The notes beneath the pieces were generated by a model. It had not been told where the DNA came from and did not search any database. It saw only the letters and a list, made by a program, of their open reading frames with translations. The position numbers and the translations under genes are program-made. 64,000 nucleotides of DNA, taken from assembly GCA_947625765.1 (NCBI GenBank), contig CANQPP010000004.1, positions 29,841-93,840 of the forward strand. The letters are read 5' to 3'. Origin of the DNA: an uncultured Clostridia bacterium. GTDB taxonomy: Bacteria; Bacillota; Clostridia; Christensenellales; UBA1750. Positions 54,678 to 64,000 of the stretch are shown piece after piece (position 1 is the stretch's first letter; every line of letters starts with the position of its first letter).

Positions 54678-55351
54678 GCTTCCGCCTCCTCACGGCCGAT
54701 CTCGCCGTCGATGTAGCGGCCCACGTCGCGCTTCTTTTCGAGCGCGGGCAGGCACAGGTCGCGCAGGGAGCAGGCGTTGCAGGACTTGGTCCGCCTGCCG
54801 CGCGGGGTCACGCCGCGGCGGTACAGCTCGTGCATCTCTTGAAAGATGCGCTTGACCTCCCCGCGCAGCTCGTCCGTAAATTCGATGTGCTGTCGCCGCC
54901 GGGTCTGGGCATAAAACAGGTACCCCGCGTCGATGCGGCACGACAGCATTTCCTCCAGGCACAGCGCCTGCGCGCACAGCTGGAGCGCGTCCACCTCGTT
55001 TTGCTTGGGAGAGCCGCGCTTGTACTCCACCGGCACGACGCTGTAAATGCCGTCGTAGGCCGGAAGAAACACAGCATCGTCGCGCTGCGCCGTCTCCTTG
55101 TGAAATTCGACGACGTCGCATTCGCCCGAAATGCCGAGCGCACGCGAGGACACCGGCATCGCGCGCGACGTGATCACGTCGCCGCGATGCTCGGTGGAGA
55201 CGTCGTGGGCGCGCTCGTGGACGAGATGGCCCTCGACGGTGCGGACGTTTTCCTGCCACTGCTGTTCGATGTAGGCGAGCCCCCACTGGCGCTTGCAGAA
55301 CGCGTAGTGCTGTATGCCGGAAAGCTGCAAATATTCGTCCTCTGCGTACAT
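54674..55351 (-). CDS. cas4: CRISPR-associated exonuclease Cas4 (type I-C)
   Basis: A 225-aa RecB-like nuclease that trims prespacers and sets PAM choice and orientation. The four iron-sulfur Cys are plausible as one in FCKRQWGLAYIE near the N-terminus and three in CNACSLRDLCLP near the C-terminus. The nuclease core includes PVEYKRGSPK (catalytic Glu/Lys) and ALQLCAQALCLEEM. It lies 1 bp after cas7 and overlaps cas1. Confidence 0.97.
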   Translation of the reverse strand: MYAEDEYLQLSGIQHYAFCKRQWGLAYIEQQWQENVRTVEGHLVHERAHDVSTEHRGDVITSRAMPVSSRALGISGECDVVEFHKETAQRDDAVFLPAYDGIYSVVPVEYKRGSPKQNEVDALQLCAQALCLEEMLSCRIDAGYLFYAQTRRRQHIEFTDELRGEVKRIFQEMHELYRRGVTPRGRRTKSCNACSLRDLCLPALEKKRDVGRYIDGEIGREEAEA

Positions 55352-55352
55352 C

Positions 55353-56195
55353 TTACAGGATCTCGGGCTCTACGCAGCCCTGCGGCAGCTCCAGCGTCAC
55401 CTCGTAGTCGTCAAAGCGTAAGGGGCGCTCCTTCTTCGGGACGATCTTCACGCTCCTGTGCACCTTGGCGGTGGAGACGGCCGGCGTCTTTTCCGCGTGC
55501 TGCCACCAGTACAGGCGCTCGACCTCGCAGCTGCCCTCGGGACGGGCGGAGGAGGCGTCGTTCTCGAACAGCGTGCGGAGCGCTTCCTTCAGCTTTTCGG
55601 CGTCCTCCTGGGAGAAGCCGGTCTTTTCCGCGAGCTGGACGTTGACGCTGCCCTTGACGACGTACAGGCCGTAGCTGACGCGATGCTTCATGCCCATCGT
55701 GTCGGTGCCGCGCTTTTCTCCCGGTTCGCTGTTCACGCTCTTGGTGATCTGCAGACTTACGATATCGATGGGCGAAACGCTCATCGCCGGATGGATCGAG
55801 ACGGGACCGCGAATGCCCATAGATACGCCTTCTCCTTTGGTATCAGCCTTGAAAGCGAAGAGCTGGCCGAAGGTGCGCACGTCGATCCACGTCCGACAAG
55901 CGGCCTCGGCAACCGTTTCTCCTTCCTTTAGGGACTTGAGCTCTTCACTATTTTTTGCCCTCATGCTTAAGCTGGTGTAACCGTCGTCGGAACGGTCGTT
56001 GGACTGGACGAAGATCCTTTCGCCCATGTCCTGGAAACGGTTGCGGATCTTGCGCTTTATGCACACGTCCGAGATCTCGCCGTACCCGTCGTAGCTTTCA
56101 CGGGGGCGGTTGCCGTTGAGGGGGTCGCCGTTCGGATTGGCATTGGTCACTGATACAAGCATGACGAAGTCGATTTTTCCGCGGAGTTCACTCAT
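55353..56195 (-). CDS. cas7: Cascade backbone subunit Cas7 (Csd2, type I-C)
   Basis: A 280-aa RAMP protein that polymerises along the crRNA in the I-C Cascade. The hallmark VSVTNANPNGDPLNGNRPR is close to the N-terminus; VRTFGQLFAFK, GIRGPVSIHPAMSVSPID and TMGMKHRVSYGLYVVKG follow. The start at 56195 is chosen by the GAGGAAAA site and family length; a 40-residue upstream extension lies inside cas8c. It overlaps cas8c by 8 bp. Confidence 0.97.
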   Translation of the reverse strand: MSELRGKIDFVMLVSVTNANPNGDPLNGNRPRESYDGYGEISDVCIKRKIRNRFQDMGERIFVQSNDRSDDGYTSLSMRAKNSEELKSLKEGETVAEAACRTWIDVRTFGQLFAFKADTKGEGVSMGIRGPVSIHPAMSVSPIDIVSLQITKSVNSEPGEKRGTDTMGMKHRVSYGLYVVKGSVNVQLAEKTGFSQEDAEKLKEALRTLFENDASSARPEGSCEVERLYWWQHAEKTPAVSTAKVHRSVKIVPKKERPLRFDDYEVTLELPQGCVEPEIL

Positions 56196-58125
56196 TTTCG
56201 TTTTCCTCGCTTTCTTTCGTTTCGTTTTTATTGCGCAGTTCATAGGACTGGTGGTAATACCCGAGCAGGTAGAGCCCGTCGAGAGGGGAATCGTCGAGGA
56301 AGTCGTTCTCGGCAAAGTTCTGGCAGATCTCCTCGATGAGGTGGTCGCAGTAGAGCACTGTGCTGATCGAGAGCTTCTGCTTGTAGGGTTCGACGCGCTC
56401 CGCGATGATCTGCCAGGTGCGCGAAGGCCTCTGCGAAAACACAGTCATGTATCGTTTCGCGTTCGTTTGCTTGAACCCTTCTTCTTTTTCTTTTTTGTCC
56501 TTTTTTGTTTGCGAACCTTTGTCATTTTTGTAAGTGAGATACTCGATCCTGTCCGCGATTGCGAGCAGTCGACCGAAAAGATAGCTGCGGTTTTTGCTGT
56601 CCTTGTTGAGTGCCATAGTCCACTTCTCTCCTTGTTCGATCCTTTTCTTTTTGACCATTGATGAGGCGAGCGAGAGCATCTGCTCCCATTTGCTCTCATG
56701 CTTATACGATTGTGGCGATGAAGCCTTGCGCACAGCGAGGTTCACCATGTCGATGGGCAGCGGACGCCCGTAGATGATGCACGGGCGCAGCCTGTTGCAG
56801 ACGGTGGGCAACAGCTTTTTAAAATCCTTGGAGTCCTTGTTGGAGGTCGAATCGTTTTTGTAGAGTAGGTCGGCGATGCCCTTGAGACTTACCATGCCGT
56901 AGTAGCGGCGATTGTCCTTTTCGCGTGTGTGGATGAGGCCGCAGTCGGCGTGCCAACGCTTGACGTTGTCGAGGTAGACGCTCGTGGGAAGGGAGGAGGA
57001 CTCCATGATCGATATCCGCCCTTTAGTTGGTATGTTGAGGGCTAGAAGCATGGTGTTGGAATCGTAGTCGAGCTTTTTGCCGTAACCGTCGATGGCGGAC
57101 AGGAACCTCGCCGCCTGCGTCTGTTCGGGGCCGTTGTCCTCCTTGACGGGAGCGCCGTTTTCCTCGTCGCCCATGAAGAAGTCAATGTCCTCGCCGCAGA
57201 TCTCGTCCGCGCCCGCGTCGAAAGCGGGGAGCGGTTCGAGCTTCGATTCCCAGACCACGACGGTGAGATCCCCATAGCTCTTGCCCTGCCGGTCGATGAT
57301 CCATCTGAGCGCATTGTGGAGCCTCAATGATTCCTCATAGCCGATGGCGAATGCCTCTTCCTTCGTCGCAAAGCGCCCGCGGTATGTAAATCCATCACCA
57401 TCATTGGACGAAATTAACTTGGCCATACCAATTCTGGGCTGGAGATACGAGATAGGAGAATCTTCACCGGTGAGATAGGAAAGTTCTGGATCGCCAAGCT
57501 TGCTTTTTACGTAATCAATGTACGCGTCCCACAGCGTCGGGTCTTTCCAACATTCCGGCGGGCATTTGCGCAAAGACGATCGGTCATCCATATCACCTTC
57601 AATGGAAAACCTGATGAACTGGTCGTCGATCTTGCCATTCTCATCAACGGGAAGGACGCCGGGGGAGGAAAGAAGATCCTCGATTGTGTGCTCTCGCAGA
57701 ACGTAGCTGTACACGGCGCGCACCTTTTCGTGTGAGTATGGGGACTGCGCCCAGGCTTTAAGCCCCTCCAGATACGCGTGATGCTTTTTTTCGGGATTGG
57801 ATTTAGGTTTTTGAGCATAGTCTTTAAAGTTTCCCGCTATGTAAGAAAGATTGTCACACAGCGGATGGGGGGCGATATTGACTGTTCTCGACGCAGAATC
57901 TTCCGTAACGGGGATCACGGTGGATATGTCGGTCTTGTTCACTCTGAAAGCCCTGATAAAGTCGCCTTCCGGCGAAATATGCACCGTGATATGTGCCTTT
58001 GCGATCGTGTGGAAGGGCGGCAGCAGGGTCACTTCTTCGCCAAAACGGCCTATTTCGATCTTGCCGACGAGCTGCCGATTGCCCTCGTACAGATCGAGCA
58101 GCTCGCGGACCCAGTTCATGTTCAT
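56188..58125 (-). CDS. cas8c: Cascade large subunit Cas8c (Csd1, type I-C)
   Basis: A 645-aa large subunit of the I-C Cascade; it recognises the PAM, and an internal start in its mRNA often yields Cas11c from the C-terminal part. Family features are MNWVRELLDLYEGN at the start, VWESKLEPLPAFD in the middle and RLRPCIIYGRPLPIDMVNLA before the helical C-terminus (about 480-645). The C-terminal region is Lys-rich and less GC-rich than the rest. An internal Cas11c start could not be fixed from sequence alone. Confidence 0.96.
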   Translation of the reverse strand: MNMNWVRELLDLYEGNRQLVGKIEIGRFGEEVTLLPPFHTIAKAHITVHISPEGDFIRAFRVNKTDISTVIPVTEDSASRTVNIAPHPLCDNLSYIAGNFKDYAQKPKSNPEKKHHAYLEGLKAWAQSPYSHEKVRAVYSYVLREHTIEDLLSSPGVLPVDENGKIDDQFIRFSIEGDMDDRSSLRKCPPECWKDPTLWDAYIDYVKSKLGDPELSYLTGEDSPISYLQPRIGMAKLISSNDGDGFTYRGRFATKEEAFAIGYEESLRLHNALRWIIDRQGKSYGDLTVVVWESKLEPLPAFDAGADEICGEDIDFFMGDEENGAPVKEDNGPEQTQAARFLSAIDGYGKKLDYDSNTMLLALNIPTKGRISIMESSSLPTSVYLDNVKRWHADCGLIHTREKDNRRYYGMVSLKGIADLLYKNDSTSNKDSKDFKKLLPTVCNRLRPCIIYGRPLPIDMVNLAVRKASSPQSYKHESKWEQMLSLASSMVKKKRIEQGEKWTMALNKDSKNRSYLFGRLLAIADRIEYLTYKNDKGSQTKKDKKEKEEGFKQTNAKRYMTVFSQRPSRTWQIIAERVEPYKQKLSISTVLYCDHLIEEICQNFAENDFLDDSPLDGLYLLGYYHQSYELRNKNETKESEENENE

Positions 58126-58877
58126 CCGTCATCCTCCGTGCTGAATTCGCCCGCGCCGCTGAAGTTGTCCCCAAGGCCGAACGGCTTGATCTCCATGTCC
58201 TTGATACGGCGTTTTGTGGTGCATTTTTCCGGGCGTGGGAACTCGATCACGCCCCTTTTCATCACGGCGTGGAAGAAGCGCACCGTTATGCCGCCCCTGT
58301 CCTCGTCCAGCGTGGCTTCGTCGGCATAGGTGATGCCGTGGTACATGAAGCCGAAGTCGATCTCCTCCCGGTCGTCGTACGCGCCGCTCCCCTCGTCGAA
58401 GACGCAGGGCTCCACGTATCCCTGGCACTCGCGGGTGCCCAGGAAGATGTCGCGCCTGCCGCCCCTTGCGACCATGCGCCGGGCGATGTTGTGGTGCTTG
58501 TTCTCGTCCCGGTCGCCGGCAAGCTCCGGCCGGTTCAGGTTCCACTCGAAGTGGGCCCGGACCCGATAGCGCACGTTGCGCAGGTACGTGTAATACGACA
58601 GCCCGTTTTTGTCGCTGATGTACGAGATCGGGCGCACCCCCACCGATTCGGTCGAGATCGGGTCCATGATCCTGACCGCGTCCACGATCCAGACGATCGT
58701 CGGCTTCCAGTAGATGCTCTGCACGACGCCCTTTAAGGCCTCGTACGTCGGCACGGGGTACGACAGCTTCTCGCCGCCCACGCGCGTGATCGGGTCCGAG
58801 AACAGAGCGCGGCCGCCGTACAGCTCGAACTCTATCCTGTTTTCATGCAATTCTGCCTCACCCTTTCTTTGGTTCAT
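58122..58877 (-). CDS. cas5c: Cascade subunit and crRNA endonuclease Cas5c (type I-C)
   Basis: A 251-aa RAMP protein which in type I-C replaces Cas6: it cuts the pre-crRNA and stays on the 5' handle. Candidate catalytic residues are Tyr in PTYEALKGVVQS and the Lys/His set in ENKHHNIARRM (about residues 126-129), matching the Tyr/Lys/His triad known for Cas5c. FGFMYHGITY and FFHAVMKRGVIEFP are further family stretches. It overlaps cas3 and cas8c by 4 bp each. Confidence 0.97.
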   Translation of the reverse strand: MNQRKGEAELHENRIEFELYGGRALFSDPITRVGGEKLSYPVPTYEALKGVVQSIYWKPTIVWIVDAVRIMDPISTESVGVRPISYISDKNGLSYYTYLRNVRYRVRAHFEWNLNRPELAGDRDENKHHNIARRMVARGGRRDIFLGTRECQGYVEPCVFDEGSGAYDDREEIDFGFMYHGITYADEATLDEDRGGITVRFFHAVMKRGVIEFPRPEKCTTKRRIKDMEIKPFGLGDNFSGAGEFSTEDDG

Positions 58878-61231
58878 ACGGCTAAGGTTTCCATCAGAGA
58901 CGGCGTGGCGCTCACGCCGGTTTGATCGTTGTAGTATCGCTCATCGAGTATGTAGAGCGCGCCGTCGGCGGTCGGCCGGATGCCGCTGCCGATATCCCGG
59001 CGAAGGGCGTCCGAGATCGAGACCGTGTAGGAGGAGAGAAGCCGGAGCAGCTGCTTTTTGCGCCCGATCCCCGTATCCCTTTCCTCGTATTCCTGCAGCA
59101 GCGGCCGGGAGAGCTTCGTTTCCACGACGACGGAGAACTTGCCGCTGTCCTCGATCACCTCGAAGGCGCTGCCCGCCGTGGAAAATGCCTGGCACATCAG
59201 GTGGTCTCTTCTCCTGGGGCAGAGGTCAGGGTTGTCGGAGAGCATCTTGACGATGTTCGTCGAAACGCCGCTGATCTTCACGGGGTATGCAAGCACATTT
59301 TTCCGGTTTTTGTAATACCAACGAAAATATTCGTCGATAAAATACTTGCTGTCCAGACGCTCGCCTTCCTCATGGTGCTTTTTGTACTTGTCGATAACTT
59401 TGGTCAACATCGTCTCTTGCGCGTATTTTATGTCGGGCAGGCGCTCCAGATTTTCCGTTTGCTCATCCATTTGGACTATATACACGTGGCCCATGGGGAA
59501 CTCGCCGTTTCGGTTGCAGCGGCCCGCCGCTTGGATGACGCTGTCCAGCCCCGCCAGCGAGCGGACGACGCAGCGGAAGGACAGGTTCACGCCGGCCTCC
59601 ACGACCTGTGTGCTGATGCAGATGCGCGGCCTGCCCGTGCCCTCCTTGAGCCTTTGGATGATGTCGCGCCTGTGCTCGGGGTACAGGTTCGTCGAGAGGT
59701 AGAAAACGTCGAACTCGCCGCCGCAGAGCTCGAGCACGCGGGCATAGACCGCTGCGGCGCAGCCCTTGGTGTTGGCGATGAACAGCACGTCGCCGTGGGC
59801 ATGCGCCTTATCCGCGATGTAGGCGGCCGCCGCGTCCGGGTCCAGATAGGTATTTGTGTCGTCGTGCAGCTCCGTGCGCACGAAGGCATCCGGGAACTTC
59901 TCGTCGCTGACCATGCGCGCGGCGGGGAGAAGACGATTTTGGCAGATCGTCTCGAAGCAGGGCTGCGTCGCCGAGCAGAGGACGAACACGGCGCCCTCGA
60001 ACTCGCTCAGGAAGTTGACGGCGGCGCAGAACAGCTCCGTCACCTTGAGGGGCAGCGCCTGCACCTCGTCGACGATCACGACGCTGTCGCAGAGGCTGCC
60101 GAAGCGGCGCACGCAGGCGGTCCGGGAGGAGAACAGCGTGTTGAGGAACTGCACCGCGGTGGTGACGACGATGGGGACGCGCCAGTCCTCCGTCAGCCTG
60201 TCGTAGCGGGCCTGCTCGTCGTCGTCCTCCACGACGATGGTGGAGTGGTGCTCAAGGACGATGTCGTCCCTCCCGACGGCCTCGCGGATCTCCCGGGCGT
60301 TCTGCTCCGTGATCGACATGTACGGCGCGACGTAGATGATGCGCTTCTTGTGCTTCTCCCGCGCGCAGGCCAGCGCGAAGCGCAGGGAAGAGAGCGTCTT
60401 GCCGGCCCCCGTCGGAACGGAGAGTATGAAGCGGCGGGCGTCGCTGTGCGCGGCAGCAAGGCACAGGCGGGAGATCTCGCGGCGGCAGGCGTTGATCTCG
60501 CCCTCTCCGCCCAACGAGGCGAGCCTGCGCTCGAGGTTCGCGGCGCAGTCCTCCCACAGAGCTTGCAGATCGCCAAAGCGGACGTCCGCGCGCTCGCCGG
60601 ACAGGAAGTCCTCCGTGTCGCGCCTGTCTGCGTCGATGAGGATGGACGTAAGGAGCCGCTCATACAGGCCGAGGAAAAAGTGGGGGTGTCCGTACGGGCG
60701 GCCGTTTGCGGTGAGGTAGTCCTGGACCCGCTGGATCAGGGCGCGGCAGCTCGCCTTCGCGCCCGCGGCCAGCCCTTCGACCTCGGAGCGGTCAAAATCG
60801 GCAAAGAACGCCTCCCTGCATTCGTCGATGGGCAGCGACTTTGCCTTTTCCCGCCGGCTGTCGGTGAGGAAGGTATCGCTGTCGAAGGAGTAGCCGTCGT
60901 GCAGCCCGTGGTGACAATAGATCGCGGTGGAGACGAACGCGGCGGCCGAGGGGTCACCCAGCAGCTCCCGGGCGAGTATGCCGCCCGCCGTCGCGTGGTC
61001 GAGCTTCGGGCCGGAGCGCTTCCCCTTGATGGAGGCGGCAAAGTACGCTGCCCACTCAGCGGAATACTTCCCGCAGTCGTGCAGCAGCGCCGTGAACCTG
61101 AGGAGCTCCGGCGAAAGCCCGTGGCAGGGCCGCGCCTCCGCTTCCCGCTCGGTCCCCGCAAGATGGCAGCGGTTGGACTGGTACCTTCCCGTCAGGGGAT
61201 CAAAGTGCGAATAAAAGACCCTTTGCTCCAT
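58874..61231 (-). CDS. cas3: CRISPR-associated helicase-nuclease Cas3
   Basis: A 785-aa fusion of an N-terminal HD nuclease (TALLHDCGKYSAEWAAYF, His/Asp about 51-52) and a superfamily 2 helicase. Helicase motif I is SVPTGAGKTLSSLR (about 270), motif II VIVDEVQALPLKV with DEVQ in place of DEAH, and motif VI QAAGRCNRNGEF. It is recruited by Cascade to unwind and degrade target DNA. It is the first gene of the cas operon; 116 bp with a 14-bp hairpin separate it from the rubredoxin gene upstream. Confidence 0.97.
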   Translation of the reverse strand: MEQRVFYSHFDPLTGRYQSNRCHLAGTEREAEARPCHGLSPELLRFTALLHDCGKYSAEWAAYFAASIKGKRSGPKLDHATAGGILARELLGDPSAAAFVSTAIYCHHGLHDGYSFDSDTFLTDSRREKAKSLPIDECREAFFADFDRSEVEGLAAGAKASCRALIQRVQDYLTANGRPYGHPHFFLGLYERLLTSILIDADRRDTEDFLSGERADVRFGDLQALWEDCAANLERRLASLGGEGEINACRREISRLCLAAAHSDARRFILSVPTGAGKTLSSLRFALACAREKHKKRIIYVAPYMSITEQNAREIREAVGRDDIVLEHHSTIVVEDDDEQARYDRLTEDWRVPIVVTTAVQFLNTLFSSRTACVRRFGSLCDSVVIVDEVQALPLKVTELFCAAVNFLSEFEGAVFVLCSATQPCFETICQNRLLPAARMVSDEKFPDAFVRTELHDDTNTYLDPDAAAAYIADKAHAHGDVLFIANTKGCAAAVYARVLELCGGEFDVFYLSTNLYPEHRRDIIQRLKEGTGRPRICISTQVVEAGVNLSFRCVVRSLAGLDSVIQAAGRCNRNGEFPMGHVYIVQMDEQTENLERLPDIKYAQETMLTKVIDKYKKHHEEGERLDSKYFIDEYFRWYYKNRKNVLAYPVKISGVSTNIVKMLSDNPDLCPRRRDHLMCQAFSTAGSAFEVIEDSGKFSVVVETKLSRPLLQEYEERDTGIGRKKQLLRLLSSYTVSISDALRRDIGSGIRPTADGALYILDERYYNDQTGVSATPSLMETLAV

Positions 61232-61294
61232 GGTTCATGCGCGCTCCGTTCCTGTGCGTTGTTGTAAATGCTGCCGACGGCTGGTCCGCTTCGA

Positions 61295-61326
61295 CCAGGC
61301 GGCGCAGCGATGGCTGCGCCGCCTGG
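61295..61326 (-). terminator. Hairpin between the rubredoxin gene and cas3
   Basis: CCAGGCGGCGCAGC (61295-61308) pairs with GCTGCGCCGCCTGG (61313-61326) around GATG. There is no T-run in the leftward direction, so intrinsic termination is uncertain, but it lies where the rubredoxin operon should end and the cas operon begin. No clear promoter was identified in 61232-61294. Confidence 0.5.
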
Positions 61327-61347
61327 CGTGTTGGGTAGATGTGTGGT

Positions 61348-61497
61348 TTAGTCTTTGTCGCTGTCCTGGGGTTGTTCGTCCGGCTCGTCCTTCTTGGGGA
61401 TCAGGTGGTGGATGGGGGCGTAGCAGAAGGGGCAGAGGTCGGGCTTCTTTTCGGCCTTGAATTCATAGCCGCATTTGGTGCAGACGAAGGTGGTCAT
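61348..61497 (-). CDS. Rubredoxin-like zinc ribbon/iron protein
   Basis: A 49-aa protein with two CxxC knuckles (FVCTKCGYEF and LCPFCYAPI) like the rubredoxin-type domain of NADH peroxidases and rubrerythrins, then a polar acidic tail. It probably binds one iron or zinc. The start at 61497 has ACGGAGG upstream; a longer frame to 61638 is rejected. It is last in a unit with the two dehydrogenases. Confidence 0.82.
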   Translation of the reverse strand: MTTFVCTKCGYEFKAEKKPDLCPFCYAPIHHLIPKKDEPDEQPQDSDKD

Positions 61498-61534
61498 GCT
61501 GCGTTTCCTCCGTTTCGTGTGTAAGGCGCGAGGC

Positions 61535-62506
61535 TCAGTAGCGCCAGCGGGTGTCGACCGCGCCGGGCAGGGGCCTGCCGTCCAGGTGGGCCTGCAGGTT
61601 CTCGGCGAACCACTCGGCGTGGCGTTGGAGGTCAGCATACAGGCCGGCGTAATGGGGGGTGATGAGCACGTTGTCCATCCGCCACAGGGGGGAATCGGCG
61701 GGCAGCGGCTCGGGGTCGGTCACGTCCATGGCGGCGTAGGCCAGGCGGCCGCTCTGCAGGGCGCGGACCAGGGCGGCGTGGTCGACGATGGACCCGCGGC
61801 CGATGTTGACGATGCCGGCGCCCTTCTTCATGGTCGCAAACTGTTCCTCGCCGATGAGCCCTTTGGTGAAGGGGCTGCCGGGCAGGCAGATGAGCACGTG
61901 GTCGGCGCGGGAGAGCGCGGAGCGCAGGCCTTCCTCCCCGGTCAGGATCTCGTCGAAGGGGCCGAAGGGCTCCGTCGGATGGAGCTTATAGCCCAGGATG
62001 GCCTTGGGGCCGAAGCCCTTGAGCGCCTTGGCGGCGTGCAGGCCGATGTCGCCGGTGCCCAGCACCGCGATGGTGGAGCCGGAGACCTCGCCAAGCACGC
62101 GCACCTCATCGGTGGCCCAGCGGCCGGAGGGCATGATCTGCGCGGCCTTGTTGAGCCCCCGCAGCGCGGCCAGCAGCAGGGCCACGGTGTGCTCGCCCAA
62201 GGTCACGTTGTACACGCCCGCGCCGTTGGTGAAGGGGAAGCCCGCGCCGAACTTCTTTTCGATGGCCTCGATGTAGCCGTCGATCCCGGCGGACATGGTG
62301 TGGATGTAGCGGCAGTTGCTGCTCAGCTGCTCGATCTGGGACCAGGTGCCGTAGTTGAACAGCACCTCGCAGGCGGCCAGCGCCTCCGGGTCGGGCCGCT
62401 CCTTGCGGGCGTAGGCCTTGAACGTGAACTGCGGAAAGCGCTCCCGCAGCCAGCGGACCTGGGGCTCCTGCAAAGTGGTGGAAAGCACGATCAGTCGCTC
62501 GGACAT
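61535..62506 (-). CDS. D-2-hydroxyacid dehydrogenase (phosphoglycerate dehydrogenase-like)
   Basis: A 323-aa NAD-dependent dehydrogenase of the D-isomer-specific family. The Rossmann motif is AVLGTGDIGLHAAKALKGFG (about residue 140); the catalytic region includes NIGRGSIVDHAAL (Arg), DVTDPEPLP (Glu) and NVLITPHYAGL (His). The substrate is unassigned. AAGGAG precedes the ATG, 33 bp after the SDR gene, suggesting one operon that oxidises or reduces a hydroxy/keto acid. Confidence 0.88.
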   Translation of the reverse strand: MSERLIVLSTTLQEPQVRWLRERFPQFTFKAYARKERPDPEALAACEVLFNYGTWSQIEQLSSNCRYIHTMSAGIDGYIEAIEKKFGAGFPFTNGAGVYNVTLGEHTVALLLAALRGLNKAAQIMPSGRWATDEVRVLGEVSGSTIAVLGTGDIGLHAAKALKGFGPKAILGYKLHPTEPFGPFDEILTGEEGLRSALSRADHVLICLPGSPFTKGLIGEEQFATMKKGAGIVNIGRGSIVDHAALVRALQSGRLAYAAMDVTDPEPLPADSPLWRMDNVLITPHYAGLYADLQRHAEWFAENLQAHLDGRPLPGAVDTRWRY

Positions 62507-62539
62507 CGCTTTGCTCCTTTTCTTTTTATGTGGATCGCC

Positions 62540-63325
62540 TTACCAGGCGGTGTAGCCGCCGTCCACGGTGAAGACGGAGGCGTTGACGAAGGAGGAGGCG
62601 TCGGAGAGCAGGAACACGGCCAGGGGGCCCAGCTCCTCGGGCTCGCCCGGACGGTCGGTGGGGGACATGGCCATCCAGGTCTTGACCATCTCGCCGCCCT
62701 CGGCGAACACGGGTGCGGTCATCTCGGTGCGCATGTAGCCCGGGGCGATGGTGTTGACGCGCACGCCCTTTCTCGCCCACTCGGTGCCCAGGGACTTGGT
62801 CAGGTGCATGACGCCCGCCTTGGAGGCGTTGTAGGCGCACTGGCCCTGGGGCGTGTTGACGATGATGGCCGACATGGAGGAGATGTTGACGATGGTGCCC
62901 CTGCCGGCGCGCAGCATCTCATTGCCCACGGCCTTGGACATTAGGAACACGCCGTTCAGGTTCACGTCGATCACCTTGGACCAGTCGGCGTAGCTCATGT
63001 TCTCCGCGCTCTCGTGCACGCAGATGCCCGCGTTGTTGATGAGGCAGTCGATGCGGCCGAAGCGGGCGAGCACCTGCTCGACCAGGGCGTTGACGGAGTC
63101 TTCTTTGGTCACGTCGGTCTGGATGGCGCAGGCGGTAACGCCGCTGCTCTGCGCGATCTCTTTTGCGCTCTGCTCGGCCAGGGGCTGGTTGATGTCGGCC
63201 AGCACGATATCCGCGCCCGCGTCTGCGACGGCCTGTGCCATGGCGAGCCCCAGACCCTGGGCCCCGCCGGTGACGATGCAGACCCGGCCCGAAAGATCGA
63301 ACTTCTGCATAAGAGACTGTTTCAT
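62540..63325 (-). CDS. Short-chain dehydrogenase/reductase
   Basis: A 261-aa classical SDR. The cofactor motif VTGGAQGLGLAMA (about residue 19), NNAG, the catalytic Ser in NISSMSA and Tyr/Lys in CAYNASKAGV (about residues 162-166) are all present. Asp in VLADINQPLAE after the second strand favours NAD(H). The close relatives are gluconate 5-dehydrogenase or similar sugar/polyol dehydrogenases; the substrate is unassigned. AAGGGAGGACA precedes the start. Confidence 0.9.
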   Translation of the reverse strand: MKQSLMQKFDLSGRVCIVTGGAQGLGLAMAQAVADAGADIVLADINQPLAEQSAKEIAQSSGVTACAIQTDVTKEDSVNALVEQVLARFGRIDCLINNAGICVHESAENMSYADWSKVIDVNLNGVFLMSKAVGNEMLRAGRGTIVNISSMSAIIVNTPQGQCAYNASKAGVMHLTKSLGTEWARKGVRVNTIAPGYMRTEMTAPVFAEGGEMVKTWMAMSPTDRPGEPEELGPLAVFLLSDASSFVNASVFTVDGGYTAW

Positions 63326-63422
63326 GTTCTGTGTCCTCCCTTTTTTGGTGCTTGTATCGTGGAAAGGCCCGCCCCCTCAAGGGGCAGAGGCCTTTTCGTA
63401 CCGTAAGATCAGGGAAATCGGT

Positions 63423-64000
<578 letters not shown>

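Noticed and set aside
58922..61267. 781-aa ORF antisense to cas3
   Set aside because: A shadow of the well-supported cas3 gene, with no recognisable domain.

Overview
The window is GC-rich bacterial chromosome. Its housekeeping genes follow the Bacillota/Clostridia pattern: scpA-scpB, ftsK/spoIIIE-rimO-pgsA-cinA-recA-rny, ybaB-recR, rbgA-rnhB-yraN-comM-dprA-topA-trmFO-hslV-hslU. High GC together with a CotH/VTC/DUF4956 cluster, HxlR and Rrf2 regulators and a type I-C CRISPR system suggests a GC-rich, probably anaerobic, gut-type Clostridia lineage. A finer placement cannot be supported from this sequence alone.

Layout. 1-3000: L-arabinose use (araD, and a GH127 beta-L-arabinofuranosidase on the other strand). 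3.1-14.9 kb: condensin accessory proteins, DNA translocase, RimO, PgsA, CinA, RecA, RNase Y, YbaB and RecR. 14.9-17.9 kb: accessory genes (FAD oxidoreductase, two small membrane proteins, an acetyltransferase, a VOC protein). 18.1-22.7 kb: a secreted CotH-kinase/lamin-tail protein with VTC-domain and DUF4956 partners. 22.8-37.3 kb: the rbgA-to-hslU run, interrupted by a chain of long perfect hairpins (24.3-24.5 kb) and by surface glycosylation genes (a double GT-C glycosyltransferase and GtrA). 37.4-39.0 kb: a phage-type endolysin/holin cassette whose lysin appears frameshifted. 39.1-44.0 kb: flavin reductase/HxlR pair, hydrolase, flavodoxin-like proteins and DUF5131. 44.0-46.9 kb: cysteine/homocysteine synthesis (metY-cysK) followed by a Cys-rich Rrf2 regulator, with a strong promoter abutting a dyad operator.

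47.2-61.2 kb: a complete type I-C CRISPR-Cas locus read leftwards (cas3-cas5c-cas8c-cas7-cas4-cas1-cas2-leader-array). The array has about 88 recognisable 33-bp repeats. The leader-proximal 50 repeats carry one repeat allele, the 21 behind them carry another, and the oldest ~17 are decayed, with truncated repeats and diverged duplicate spacers. 61.3-64.0 kb: rubredoxin-like protein, D-2-hydroxyacid dehydrogenase, SDR dehydrogenase and the C-terminal end of uvrA.

The most unusual features are the layered repeat history and duplicated spacers of the CRISPR array, the chain of five perfect hairpins before yraN, the frameshifted lysin, the tandem GT-C fusion, and the cysteine-operon operator. No RNA genes or insertion sequences were recognised.
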